A stretch of DNA of 64,000 nucleotides from Yinghuangia seranimata (GTDB taxonomy: Bacteria; Actinomycetota; Actinomycetes; Streptomycetales; Streptomycetaceae), in assembly GCF_029953285.1 (NCBI RefSeq), contig NZ_JASAOI010000081.1, forward strand, positions 1-64,000, read 5' to 3'. Numbering within the stretch: the first letter of the stretch is position 1; the number at the start of each line of letters is the position of its first letter. The notes beneath the pieces are model-generated. The model did no database searches. It saw nothing but the letters and a program-made list of their open reading frames with translations, and had not been told where the DNA came from. A program made the translations under genes and the position numbers. Positions 1 to 8,439 of this stretch are shown here, one piece after another.

Positions 1-508
1 GGGCCGCGCCGCGCAACCCGTACACAACCAGGCCATCGAAATCGGTCCCATGCCGCAGGTCGGCTCATCGCATGAATCAGCGAAGGCCCACGTACACGAC
101 CAGCGTCGCCCGACAAGGGCGGCGCAACCATCCGCCGATCCCGCCCACAGATCGGCAATAGCTCTGCTGAGCAAGGGCTCTGGCGCGGCGCCGACGACGG
201 AGGCGCCGCGCAACCGTTGGAAATGCGCGCAGGATCACGCCGATCTCGGTGGCGGATCCGGCGCCCACCACCTCGCTCACGCCATCGGCGTGCCCGCCGA
301 GTCGGCGGGCGCGCAACGCCGGGCCTCAGACCACCGCCCGAGTGCGCCTCACGCGCGGAGCGTCGTGGGCGTACGTCTCAGGCTCACACCGCAGACGGGT
401 CATTGCGCGGGACGCCGACGGCCGAGCAGTGCGGATCGGGCTGCGTGCGCCAGTGGTGGCCCTGTACCGCAGGAAACGGCTCTTGGTGGGGGCGTGCCGG
501 GGCGTTCG
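1..508. other. No supportable gene
   Basis: Open frames here are ordinary high-GC by-products: they overlap on both strands, have no recognisable domain, and lack a convincing ribosome site. No repeat or RNA gene was recognised. The stretch lies 3' of the minus-strand DNA glycosylase and could hold its terminator or the edge of a gene outside the window. Confidence 0.4.
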
Positions 509-1423
509 TCAGATACGGGAGTAGTCGCGTGGGGCGAAGCGTGGGGCGCGGCGTGGGACTCGGCTTCCTGACCTGCGGATCAGGAGTGCCGCGCGGTGGC
601 GGTGGCCCCGATAGGGCTCGAGGAGTTCGAGCATGCGGGCGTCGTCGCCCGGGGTGCCGGTCAGGGCGTGGCAGACCTGCTTGCAGAGGTGCAGGTCGCC
701 GACGGAGACGGCGTCCGCGTCGCCGTGGCTGCGCTGCATCGTCTCGGCGGTCGTCCACACGCCGATGCCGGGGACGAGTTTGAGGATCCGCGAGGCCTCC
801 GGGTTGGGGAGCTCCGCGGTGCGTTCTAGGGCCGGGGCGACGCGCAGGGCTTCCATGATCGTGCGGGAGCGCTTGTGGTCGACGCCGGCGCGGTGCCAGT
901 CCCAGGTGGGGATCCGCGCCCAGGTGGCGGCGTCCGGGATGACGCGGAGCCCTGCCGGAGCCGGGCCGGGCGCGGGCTCGCCGTACCAGGTCACGAGCAT
1001 TTTGAAGGCGCGGCGGGCCTCGATGGTCGTGACCTTCTGCTCGAGTATCGACGGGATCAGCGCCGCGAGGACGAGCCCGCTGCGCGGCATGCGGAGGCCG
1101 GGACGCTGCCGGAACCCGTCGTGGACGAGCTGGTGGTGGTGCGAAGGGAAGGCGTCCGGGTCGTCGTCCTCGCCGAGCAGCCGCGGGAGCCGGTCGAGCT
1201 GCCATTCGGCGCCGGGGCCCCAGGCCTGTGCGGTGACCTCGCCGAGCGCGGGGCGGGCGGTGATGCGGAGTGCGCACGGCCCGTCGGGCGTACGTGCGCT
1301 GCGCCACACCGCCCCGTCGTCGGCCACGCGGTACGTGGGGTCGCTGTTGCCCCGCTGCAACTGCCCGAGCGTGAGCCGGACGTCGAGTTCGTGGGAGGGG
1401 CGGTAGACGCGTGTCTGTTCCAC
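509..1423 (-). CDS. DNA-3-methyladenine glycosylase family protein (AlkA-like, HhH-GPD)
   Basis: Predicted base-excision-repair glycosylase that would remove alkylated purines. The product is about 304 residues. The C-terminal half holds the helix-hairpin-helix motif LVPGIGVWTT near residue 219, followed by a VGDL segment whose Asp near 233 sits where the AlkA catalytic Asp lies. The tail, ending APRFAPRDYSRI, is typical of actinomycete members. The GTG start at 1423 is preferred over the longer frame to 1495 because AAGGAG lies 6-7 bases upstream. It is a single gene, divergent from the glycosyltransferase at 1557. The family call is firm; the substrate range is inferred. Confidence 0.85.
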   Translation of the reverse strand: MEQTRVYRPSHELDVRLTLGQLQRGNSDPTYRVADDGAVWRSARTPDGPCALRITARPALGEVTAQAWGPGAEWQLDRLPRLLGEDDDPDAFPSHHHQLVHDGFRQRPGLRMPRSGLVLAALIPSILEQKVTTIEARRAFKMLVTWYGEPAPGPAPAGLRVIPDAATWARIPTWDWHRAGVDHKRSRTIMEALRVAPALERTAELPNPEASRILKLVPGIGVWTTAETMQRSHGDADAVSVGDLHLCKQVCHALTGTPGDDARMLELLEPYRGHRHRAALLIRRSGSRVPRRAPRFAPRDYSRI

Positions 1424-1556
1424 GCCCCACTCCTTCTGTGTCCGCTGCGCCGTCCTGTGCGATGCCGCCGACCGGCCCGCACCTGGCGGCCTCACCGTAA
1501 CATCGGCACGTCCCTACATCTGGTCTTCGGGCCGTCACGCTGCGCACAATCGGCTT

Positions 1557-2690
1557 ATGCGGGTGATGGTGTTCGGCACGTACGACGCGACCGTGCACCC
1601 CCGGGTCGGGATCCTCGTCGAGGGTCTGCAGCGGCAGGGGGTCGACGTCGTCGTGTGCAACGCGGCGCTCGGCATCGACGACGCGGGCCCGGCGCGTCCG
1701 CCGCGCAGGCGCGAGGGCGTCGCGCGCGCCCGGCTGCGCCACGTCGCCAGACTCGCCGAACTCGCCTGCCGCGCACGGCGGTTACCGCGCCCCGACGTGG
1801 TCCTGTGCGGCTACCGGGGCCGGGTCGACATCCAGGTGGCGCGCCGCCTGTTCCCGCACGTACCGCTGCTGCTCGACCACCTGGAGAGCGTGGACGACGC
1901 CGCCGACCGCACCGGGCGCGCGCCGCGTGCTGGCCTGCGGTTCGCGACGCGGGTGGAGGCGTCCGCGATCCGCGCGGCGGACCTGGTCCTCGTGGACACC
2001 GAGGAGCACCGCCGTGTGCTTCCGGCGCGGGACCGCGACCGCACGGTGGTGGTGCCGATCGGCGCGGCCCCGGTGTGGTTCGACGCGGGCCGCGCGCTGG
2101 GCGACGGCGAGCCTCCGGCGGTGAAGCCGGTGAGTGCCGAGAACCCGCTGCGGATCGTCGCGTTCGGCCACTACTCCCCCGTGCAGGGCGCGCCGGTGAT
2201 CGGCGCCGCGCTGCGCCAGCTCGACGGCTACCCGCTCGCGGTCACGATGGTCGGCCGCGGCCTCCAGCTCCAGCGCACCCGCGACCTGGTGGGGCGGGAC
2301 CCGCGGGTGCGCTGGCACGCCTGGGTGCCCGGATCGGAGCTCCCGCGCCTGGTGGCGCGGCACGACGTGTGCCTGGGGGTCTTCGGTACGGGCGCCAAGG
2401 CGTTGCGGCTGGTCCCGAACAAGGTGTTCCAGGGCGCCGCGGTGGGCTGTGCCGTGGTGACGTCCGACACCGCGCCGCAGCAGCGCATGCTCGGCCGCGC
2501 GGCCCGGTTCGTGCCGGCGGGCAACGCGGACGCGCTCGCCGACACCATCCGTCGGCTGGCCGGGCATCCGGCCGACGTGGCCCGGCTGCGCGCGGCGGCG
2601 GTGGAAGTGGCGCGCGAACGCTTCACGCCGCAGGCGGTCGTCGAACCGCTGGTGGAACGGCTGGAGCGGATGGTGGGGAAGGGGTCCTAG
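1557..2690 (+). CDS. Glycosyltransferase, family 4-like (GT-B fold)
   Basis: Predicted cytoplasmic glycosyltransferase of 377 residues. The N-terminal Rossmann-like half begins MRVMVFGTYD. The donor-binding half starts near residue 200 with IVAFGHYSPVQGAP, and PNKVFQGAAVGCAVV (about 287-301) occupies the place of the nucleotide-sugar-binding E-x7-E region. There is no signal peptide or membrane segment. It stands alone between a repair gene and a convergent amidase gene, 12 kb from the main glycosyltransferase array, so its acceptor cannot be deduced. The fold assignment is good; donor and product are unknown. Confidence 0.8.
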   Translation: MRVMVFGTYDATVHPRVGILVEGLQRQGVDVVVCNAALGIDDAGPARPPRRREGVARARLRHVARLAELACRARRLPRPDVVLCGYRGRVDIQVARRLFPHVPLLLDHLESVDDAADRTGRAPRAGLRFATRVEASAIRAADLVLVDTEEHRRVLPARDRDRTVVVPIGAAPVWFDAGRALGDGEPPAVKPVSAENPLRIVAFGHYSPVQGAPVIGAALRQLDGYPLAVTMVGRGLQLQRTRDLVGRDPRVRWHAWVPGSELPRLVARHDVCLGVFGTGAKALRLVPNKVFQGAAVGCAVVTSDTAPQQRMLGRAARFVPAGNADALADTIRRLAGHPADVARLRAAAVEVARERFTPQAVVEPLVERLERMVGKGS

Positions 2691-2748
2691 GGGCTGCCTC
2701 GGAGCGACGGCGGCCCCGCCGCTCGGCCCCGCGCTTCGGCTCGGCCCT

Positions 2749-4008
2749 TCACAGCCCCATCGCCCGCTGCGCGCCCCGCCGCAGCCGCGACAGGTCGTCG
2801 TAGAGGCGTTGCCCCGGGCACTCCGTGGCGAACGCGTCCCGGTGCCCGGAGACGACGTTGAAGCGGACGTTCGTGCCCGCCGGGAACCTGCTGCCGCTGT
2901 CCCCCGACGTGAGCTGGTCCTGCCCGAGCGGGTCGCGCCCGTACAAGCTGAGCTTCCAGGCGATCACCCGGGCGAGGCCGTCGATGAGCGCGTCCGGGGC
3001 CGGGGTGTCGGAGTACGTGCCCATGGCGGCGACGGCGGCGGTGTCGGTGTTGAAACCGAGCGTGTGCGCGCCCTTGACCGGCTGGTCGACGCCGCCCGCG
3101 CGGCCTTCGTAGATGGTGCCGCAGCGGTCGACGAGGAAGTTGTAGCCGATGTCGGCCCAGCCGTTGGTCTTCACGTGGTAGCGGTAGATCGAGCGCAGCA
3201 CGGCGGGCGAGTCCGCGCAGGTGAACTCGTTGCTGTCCGCGGTGTGGTGGACGAACATCACCTTGACGGTGTTCGTGTACTTGAAGTCCCGGTCGCGCAG
3301 CGACTCGTCGGCGCCCCACTCGGCGCGGCTGACGATGACGGGGCGGGCGACGGGCGTGTCGTCGCCCGGCACGACCGGGCCGGGGCCGCGCGGTACCGCC
3401 GCGTCGGCGGCGGAGCGCCCCGGGTCGACGAGCTCGAGCCGCAGCCCGGCGGGGAGTTCGCCGCCCAGGACGCTCACGCGTGCCTGCACGCCGTCCGACC
3501 GCCCGACCCACAGCGGTTCGCTCGCGCCGCGGGCCGCCGCGGACCGGGCCGCGTCCTCGGCGTACTGCCCGGCGCTGTCGCCGTCGAGCCGCAGAGGTCG
3601 CCACGGGCCCCAGCCGGACCGGGACTTGGTGCGCACGGTGACGGCGAGGAACGGGTGCACGGCCGGGTCGTCCCACGAGACGCCGAGCAGTGCGAACGGG
3701 GCGGTGGCGGACGGCGCGGTCAGCACAGCGGTGCGCCCGGGACCGGCCACGGGGGTGCGGGCGGCCGCGGTGTCCGCGCCGCGCAGCAGGAGGGTGTGCG
3801 TCGCACCGGCGACGGCGACCGGGCGCGCGGACGGGGCGGCGGCCTGGGCCGGCGGGGCGAGCACCGGGAGGACCAGTGCCGGAGCCGCGAGCAGTGCGGC
3901 GAGCGCGGTGCCGCGGCGGAAGGGCCGGGTGTGCCGTGCGCGCGGGACGCGCCCCTGCCGGACCTGCGGGCGCGACGGTGAGATGGACGTGGACGTGCGG
4001 GAGTTCAT
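2749..4008 (-). CDS. Secreted N-acetylmuramoyl-L-alanine amidase (PGRP/amidase_2 type)
   Basis: Predicted exported peptidoglycan hydrolase that cleaves the MurNAc-L-Ala bond. The 419-residue product has a basic N-terminus, a hydrophobic core at about 33-50 and an Ala-rich cleavage region near 57. A beta-rich linker domain (about 60-200) precedes the catalytic domain (about 222-412). Zinc ligands are visible: His254 in MFVHHT, His389 in VVSGHRDAF and Cys397 in TECPGQ, plus GYNFLVD near 289. The ATG at 4008 has GGAGGT five bases upstream, which fixes the start. A short CCCCG/CGGGG inverted repeat lies at 4027-4044 in the leader. Single gene, presumed to act in wall turnover. Confidence 0.92.
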   Translation of the reverse strand: MNSRTSTSISPSRPQVRQGRVPRARHTRPFRRGTALAALLAAPALVLPVLAPPAQAAAPSARPVAVAGATHTLLLRGADTAAARTPVAGPGRTAVLTAPSATAPFALLGVSWDDPAVHPFLAVTVRTKSRSGWGPWRPLRLDGDSAGQYAEDAARSAAARGASEPLWVGRSDGVQARVSVLGGELPAGLRLELVDPGRSAADAAVPRGPGPVVPGDDTPVARPVIVSRAEWGADESLRDRDFKYTNTVKVMFVHHTADSNEFTCADSPAVLRSIYRYHVKTNGWADIGYNFLVDRCGTIYEGRAGGVDQPVKGAHTLGFNTDTAAVAAMGTYSDTPAPDALIDGLARVIAWKLSLYGRDPLGQDQLTSGDSGSRFPAGTNVRFNVVSGHRDAFATECPGQRLYDDLSRLRRGAQRAMGL

Positions 4009-4165
4009 CGGATACCTCCGTGCGTACCCCGACTACAGCCGGGGGAGTAAACGGATCGCCCGCGTAGTGGGGCAGGGATAAGCGCTTCGCCGCCAGGGCG
4101 GAACGTCATTCGTGGGGTGGCCGTCGCGTCGGCCGGTGTCGGTGGTGTGGGTTACCGTGCGGGCC

Positions 4166-5413
4166 GTGTCCACGAAGTCCGTGAAGCGGGCGTTCAAATA
4201 CCGCTTCTACCCCACCGACGCGCAGGCGGCCGAGCTGTCGCGCACGTTCGGCTGTGTGCGGAAGGTCCACAACCTGGCGCTGGCCGCCCGCACCGAGGCC
4301 TGGACACAACGACAGGAACGGGTGAACTACAACGCCGCCTCGGCGATGCTCACCGCGTGAAAGAAATCCGGGGAACTGGCCTACCCGTCCGAGGTCTCCT
4401 CGGTTCCGTTGCAGCAGTGCCTGCGGCACTTGCAGACGGCGTTCGCGAACTTCTTCGCCAGGCGCGCCGGATACCCGCGCTTCAAGTCGCGGAAGAAGTC
4501 CCGGAAATCCGCCGAGTACACCACCTCCGGTTTCCGGTTCCGTGACGGGAAGCTCACGTTGGCGAAGATGGCGGAGCCTCTGCCCATCGTGTGGTCCCGT
4601 CCGCTCCCCGAGGGGACAACCCCGTCCACCGTGACGGTCTCGCAGGACGCGGCCGGCCGCTGGTTCGTGTCCATGCTGTGCGACGACCCGACGATCCAGG
4701 CGCTCCCCGCCACCGGTCCAGCGGTCGGCGTCGACGTGGGCCTGGACCACCTGCTGACCCTGTCCACCGGCGAGAAGATCGCCAACCCGAGGCACGAACG
4801 CCGCGACCGCGTCCGGCTTGCCAAGGCCCAGCGGGAGCTGTCCCGCAAGGCCCAGGGCGACGGCGCCAACCGGCGCAAAGCCCGGACCCAGGTCGCCCGG
4901 ATCCACGCCCGGATCGCCGACGGTCGCCGGGACCACCTGCACAAGCTCACCACCCGACTCGTGCGTGAAAACCAAACGCTCGTGATCGAGGACCTGGCCG
5001 TGCGCAGCATGGTCAAGAACCGGAGCCTTGCCCGCGCCATCAGCGACGCCGCGTGGGCCGAGTTCCGGAGCATGCTGGCCTACAAGGCGGATTGGTACGG
5101 GCGGGACCTGGTCGTCGTCGACCGGTTCTTCCCTTCTTCCAAGCTGTGCTCCGCCTGTAGCGCCCTGCGGACGCAGATGCCACTGCACGTCCGCATCTGG
5201 ACGTGCGACTGCGGTACGACCCATGACCGGGATGTGAACGCCGCGAAGAACCTGCTGGCCGCCGGACTGGCGGTGACAGCCTGTGGAGACGGTGTAAGAC
5301 CTCAACGGAGCCTTCCGGGCGGGCGGTCGTCGGTGAAGCAGGAAGTGGTCCCACCGCAGCGCGCGCCGGGCCTGGCGGCCCTCCCAAGCGCAGCGGCTCA
5401 GCCGCGAGGCTGA
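4166..5413 (+). pseudogene. tnpB: IS200/IS605-family TnpB, interrupted by an in-frame TGA
   Basis: RNA-guided nuclease of the TnpB/OrfB family. The sequence reads in one frame from GTG 4166, but codon 65 (4358-4360) is TGA. Related proteins usually have Trp in this segment (LTAWKK), so a single G-to-A change explains the stop. Downstream the frame is intact with the RuvC-like triad: Asp in GVDVGLDHL (about codon 190), Glu in VIEDLAV (about 274) and Asp in HDRDVNAAKN (about 355). Zinc-finger cysteines CSAC and CDCG follow. No tnpA lies nearby, so this is a tnpB-only (IS1341-like) element. GTG 4181 is an alternative start. It is probably inactive unless the TGA is read through or an internal start is used. 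Confidence 0.9.
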
Positions 5414-5445
5414 GGGGAATTCCCCTCCTTCCGGAGGGGGAGAAG
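5399..5445 (+). repeat. Right end of the tnpB element (hairpin, possible omega-RNA 3' part)
   Basis: Immediately after the tnpB frame come GGGGAATTCCCC (5414-5425) and the overlapping hairpin CCCCTCC/GGAGGGG (5422-5439, loop TTCC), then AGAAGGTCAAG. Subterminal hairpins are characteristic of IS200/IS605 right ends, and in TnpB systems this region forms the 3' scaffold of the guide RNA. The exact element end and any guide are not determined. The left end, probably between 4080 and 4166, is not recognisable. Confidence 0.55.
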
Positions 5446-5650
5446 GTCAAGGGGTGTTGGTTCCTCGGTGGGAGGCGCCTAGTGCTCGCGCGACGAACGC
5501 CACACGGATGGCGCAGCCGCGGGGGCGCGGACCAGGTGGGAAGGGCGGCGGTCGGTCCGGCGGCTGGCGGCGCGGACCCGGCCGCGTGGTCGGCCCGGCC
5601 GTGGGACGGCGCGGCGCGGGGTACCGTCCCCGCCTCCGTACAGTGGGCGG

Positions 5651-6406
5651 ATGCCCGAGACTCCTTCCACCCTCTTCCAGGCCGCGCTGCGCTCCGACGC
5701 TACGCGTCCTTTCACCACGTTCCACGACGACGCGACCAGCGAGCGCGTCGAGTTGTCGGTGGCCACCTTCGACAACTGGGTCGCCAAGACCGCGAACCTC
5801 ATCCAGGACGAGCTGGCGGCCGAGCCCGGCGAGCGCGTCGCGCTGCTGCTGCCCGCGCACTGGCAGACCCAGGTGTGGCTCATGGCCTGCTGGTCGGTCG
5901 GCCTCGTCGTGGTGCCGGGCGGCGACCCGGCGGGTGCGGACCTGGTGGTGTCCGGGCCGGACACGCTCGCGGCGGCGCTCGACTGCGAGGGGCAGCGCGT
6001 CGCGCTGTCGCTGCGGCCGATGGGTGCGCGGTTCGCGGAGCCGCCCGCCGGGTTCCTCGACTACGCCGCCGAAGTGGCGGGGCACGGCGACCGGTTCGTG
6101 CCGTACGCGGCACCGCGGCCGACCGACCCCGCGCTGGAGCTCGGCGGCCGGACGTACTCGGGCGCGGATGTGGCGGCGCTCGGCGCGGACGCGGCGAAGG
6201 GCTGGGAGCTGGGGAGCGGGGACCGGGTGCTGTCCTCGCTCGGGTTCACTCATGAGGGTGGACTCTCGGCGGGCCTGCTGGCTCCGCTCGCGGCGTCCGT
6301 ACCTGTGGTTTTGTGCCGAAACCTCGAACTGATCGACGAATCCGCCCTGGAACGACGGATTTCGACCGAGCGGGTCACCCGTACGATCACTGATTCCGAA
6401 GGCTGA
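5651..6406 (+). CDS. TIGR03089-family protein (AMP-ligase-like N-terminal fold)
   Basis: A 251-residue actinobacterial protein of unknown function. It resembles only the N-terminal part of adenylate-forming enzymes, with TFDNWVAKTANLIQDELA (about 38-55) and ERVALLLPAHWQTQ followed by a hydrophobic MACWSVGLVVVPGG. The AMP-binding core and the C-terminal lid are absent, so it is unlikely to be an acyl-CoA ligase. It ends 47 bases before the first LCP gene on the same strand, an arrangement that suggests cotranscription. Its ribosome site is weak. Family assignment is from motif memory; its role is unknown. Confidence 0.75.
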   Translation: MPETPSTLFQAALRSDATRPFTTFHDDATSERVELSVATFDNWVAKTANLIQDELAAEPGERVALLLPAHWQTQVWLMACWSVGLVVVPGGDPAGADLVVSGPDTLAAALDCEGQRVALSLRPMGARFAEPPAGFLDYAAEVAGHGDRFVPYAAPRPTDPALELGGRTYSGADVAALGADAAKGWELGSGDRVLSSLGFTHEGGLSAGLLAPLAASVPVVLCRNLELIDESALERRISTERVTRTITDSEG

Positions 6407-6453
6407 TCCCCGGTCCGCCCGGGGTCTCGCACGCGGGAGAGGTGGGACGGGGC

Positions 6454-8148
6454 ATGGCCAGGAGGCGAACTCCGTCCGGAGACGCGGCGGACGGCGCGGC
6501 AGAGGGCACGGCGAGCGCCGGCGGCCGGGCCGCCGTCCGGCGAGCGCGCCGCAAGCGCAACCGACGCCGCAAGATCGTCATCCCGGTCGTCGTGGTCGGC
6601 GCGGTGCTGCTGCTCACCGGGGTGGCCGGCGCCTATGTCGCGTACCGCACGCTCAACGGCAACATCAAGACCGACGCGGTCGAGGGCAAGCTGAGCGACG
6701 ACCGCCCCGAGGCGGGCGGCAACGGCAAGGGCCGCCCGATGAACCTCGTCGTCATCGGCTCCGACTCGCGGGCGGGCGCCAACAAGGCGCTCGGCGGCGG
6801 CAGGGACGAGGGCGAGCGTTCCGACACCACGCTGCTGCTGCACCTGACGGCCGACCGCAAGCGCGCGATGGTGCTGAGCATGCCGCGCGACCTGCTGGTG
6901 ACCGTGCCGCCGTGCGTCCTGAAGAACGGCACGAAGTCGCCCGAGCGCACCCGGCAGATGTTCAACTCGGCGTACGAGCTCGGCGGCGCGGCCTGCACGC
7001 GCAACACGATCGAACGGCTGACCGGGCTGCGCGTCGACCACCACATCATCGTCGACTTCTCCGGCTTCAAGGGGATGGTGGACGCGGTCGGCGGCGTCGA
7101 GATCTGCCTGCCGCAGGCGGTCGCCGACCGGACCGGCAGGATCACGCTCGCCGCGGGGCGGCGCACCGTCCGCGGCAAGGAGGCGCTGGACTTCGTCCGG
7201 CTGCGGCACGACGAGACGATCGGCGGGAACGGCAGCGACCTGGGGCGGATCAAGCGGCAGCAGGCGTTCATCGCGTCGCTGGCGAAGCAGATCACCAGCA
7301 GCAAGGTGCTGTTCAACCCGGCGCGGGCGTTCAACCTGGCCGACGCGCTGACCAAGTCGATCCGCGCCGACGAGGGGCTCGCGTCGGTCAGGGCGCTGGT
7401 CGACCTCGGGCGCAGCATGCAGGCGGTGAAGACGTCGGACATCACGTTCGTCACCGCGCCGGTGATCGACTCGCCGACGGACAAGAACCGGCTCGAGCTG
7501 ATCCAGCCGGACGCGAACCGGCTGTTCCAGGCGGTCAACACCGACCAGCAGTTGGACGGCAGGAAGCTCGGCGGCGGGGCCCCCGCGGCGGGCAGGCCGG
7601 GGGCGCCGGCCCCCGCCGCGCCGAGTCAGCCGGGTGCGGCGCCGGGTGCCCCGGCCGCGCCGGCCGCCTCCGGGCCACCGGCCGTGCCGGGCTCCCCCGC
7701 GGCCACGGGCACGCCGGGGCCTGCGCCGTCGCAGGTCCACGTGCGGGTGCTGAACGGCAGCGGCAGGCCTGGCGTCGCCCGCGAGGTCGGCGACGAACTC
7801 ACGAAGCAGGGCTTCGTCGTCGACTCGACCGGCAACGCGCCGGCCATCGCGAAGACCACCACGATCGAGCACGCCCCCGACCTGTCCGGCCAGGCCCGCA
7901 CGCTCGCGGCCGCCGTCCCCGGCGCCGAACTCGAACCCCGCGCGACGGCGAGCCCGCAGCAGCAGGTGGTCCTGACGGTCGGCAGCTCGTACACGGGCGT
8001 CACGCCGCCGGGAGCCGTGCCGGCCTCGGCCGGGTCGGCGGGTTCAGCGGGTTCAGCGGGGTCGGCGAGGCCGGGCGCGCCGTCGTCGGCGCCGCCGTTG
8101 AAGATCGCGACCAGGGACGCCGACCAGGACATCTGCAAGGCGACCTGA
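6454..8148 (+). CDS. LytR-CpsA-Psr (LCP) family ligase, with LytR_C domain
   Basis: Predicted membrane-anchored phosphotransferase joining an undecaprenyl-linked glycopolymer to peptidoglycan. A basic cytoplasmic N-terminus is followed by one membrane segment (about 41-62) and an extracytoplasmic LCP domain with VVIGSDSR, RSDTTLLLHL and MPRDLLV. A Pro/Ala-rich linker follows, then a LytR_C domain beginning VHVRVLNGSGRPG. The tail ends in DQDIC. ATG 6454 is preferred; GTG 6442 is in frame, but the GGGAGAGG element is too close to it. First of four LCP genes in tandem. Confidence 0.9.
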   Translation: MARRRTPSGDAADGAAEGTASAGGRAAVRRARRKRNRRRKIVIPVVVVGAVLLLTGVAGAYVAYRTLNGNIKTDAVEGKLSDDRPEAGGNGKGRPMNLVVIGSDSRAGANKALGGGRDEGERSDTTLLLHLTADRKRAMVLSMPRDLLVTVPPCVLKNGTKSPERTRQMFNSAYELGGAACTRNTIERLTGLRVDHHIIVDFSGFKGMVDAVGGVEICLPQAVADRTGRITLAAGRRTVRGKEALDFVRLRHDETIGGNGSDLGRIKRQQAFIASLAKQITSSKVLFNPARAFNLADALTKSIRADEGLASVRALVDLGRSMQAVKTSDITFVTAPVIDSPTDKNRLELIQPDANRLFQAVNTDQQLDGRKLGGGAPAAGRPGAPAPAAPSQPGAAPGAPAAPAASGPPAVPGSPAATGTPGPAPSQVHVRVLNGSGRPGVAREVGDELTKQGFVVDSTGNAPAIAKTTTIEHAPDLSGQARTLAAAVPGAELEPRATASPQQQVVLTVGSSYTGVTPPGAVPASAGSAGSAGSAGSARPGAPSSAPPLKIATRDADQDICKAT

Positions 8149-8290
8149 GGAAACGCGGCGCCCGCGCCCTCACCACCGTCCGCGACCGTTCCGTTGCCCG
8201 CTCTGGACGTCGATGCGTCGACTTGTCCCCCGGGTGAATACCGCCGAACGCGGCAAAGTACCGTGCCTGCATCCTGATGACGCCTGACGA

Positions 8291-8317
8291 CACATCATGT
8301 CACCGCATCGTGATGTG
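8291..8317. promoter_or_regulatory. Inverted repeat CACATCA-N13-TGATGTG upstream of an LCP gene
   Basis: A perfect 7-base inverted repeat with a 13-base spacer lies in the 291-base gap between the first and second LCP genes, about 120 bases before the second start. A second palindrome, GTCGA-TGCG-TCGAC, lies at 8209-8222. The spacing suits a dimeric repressor or activator site. The regulator is unknown and the call is inference. Confidence 0.35.
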
Positions 8318-8439
8318 ACTTGCGCCACAGGGTCGTGTCGGGGTGCAACTCCGCCGGTCCGCCGGGACGTCTATCTGGACACCGGCCACCGGACGTTCGC
8401 CATCGCGCACAACCGGACGCGGAGGCTGAACCATGTCGC

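Noticed and set aside
875-2803. A 642-codon plus-strand frame
   Set aside because: It runs antisense to the glycosylase and then out of frame with the glycosyltransferase; no domain or ribosome site supports it.
4009-4110. Possible c-di-AMP (ydaO-type) riboswitch in the amidase leader
   Set aside because: Such riboswitches precede wall-hydrolase genes in actinomycetes, but the conserved core elements were not found in this short leader.
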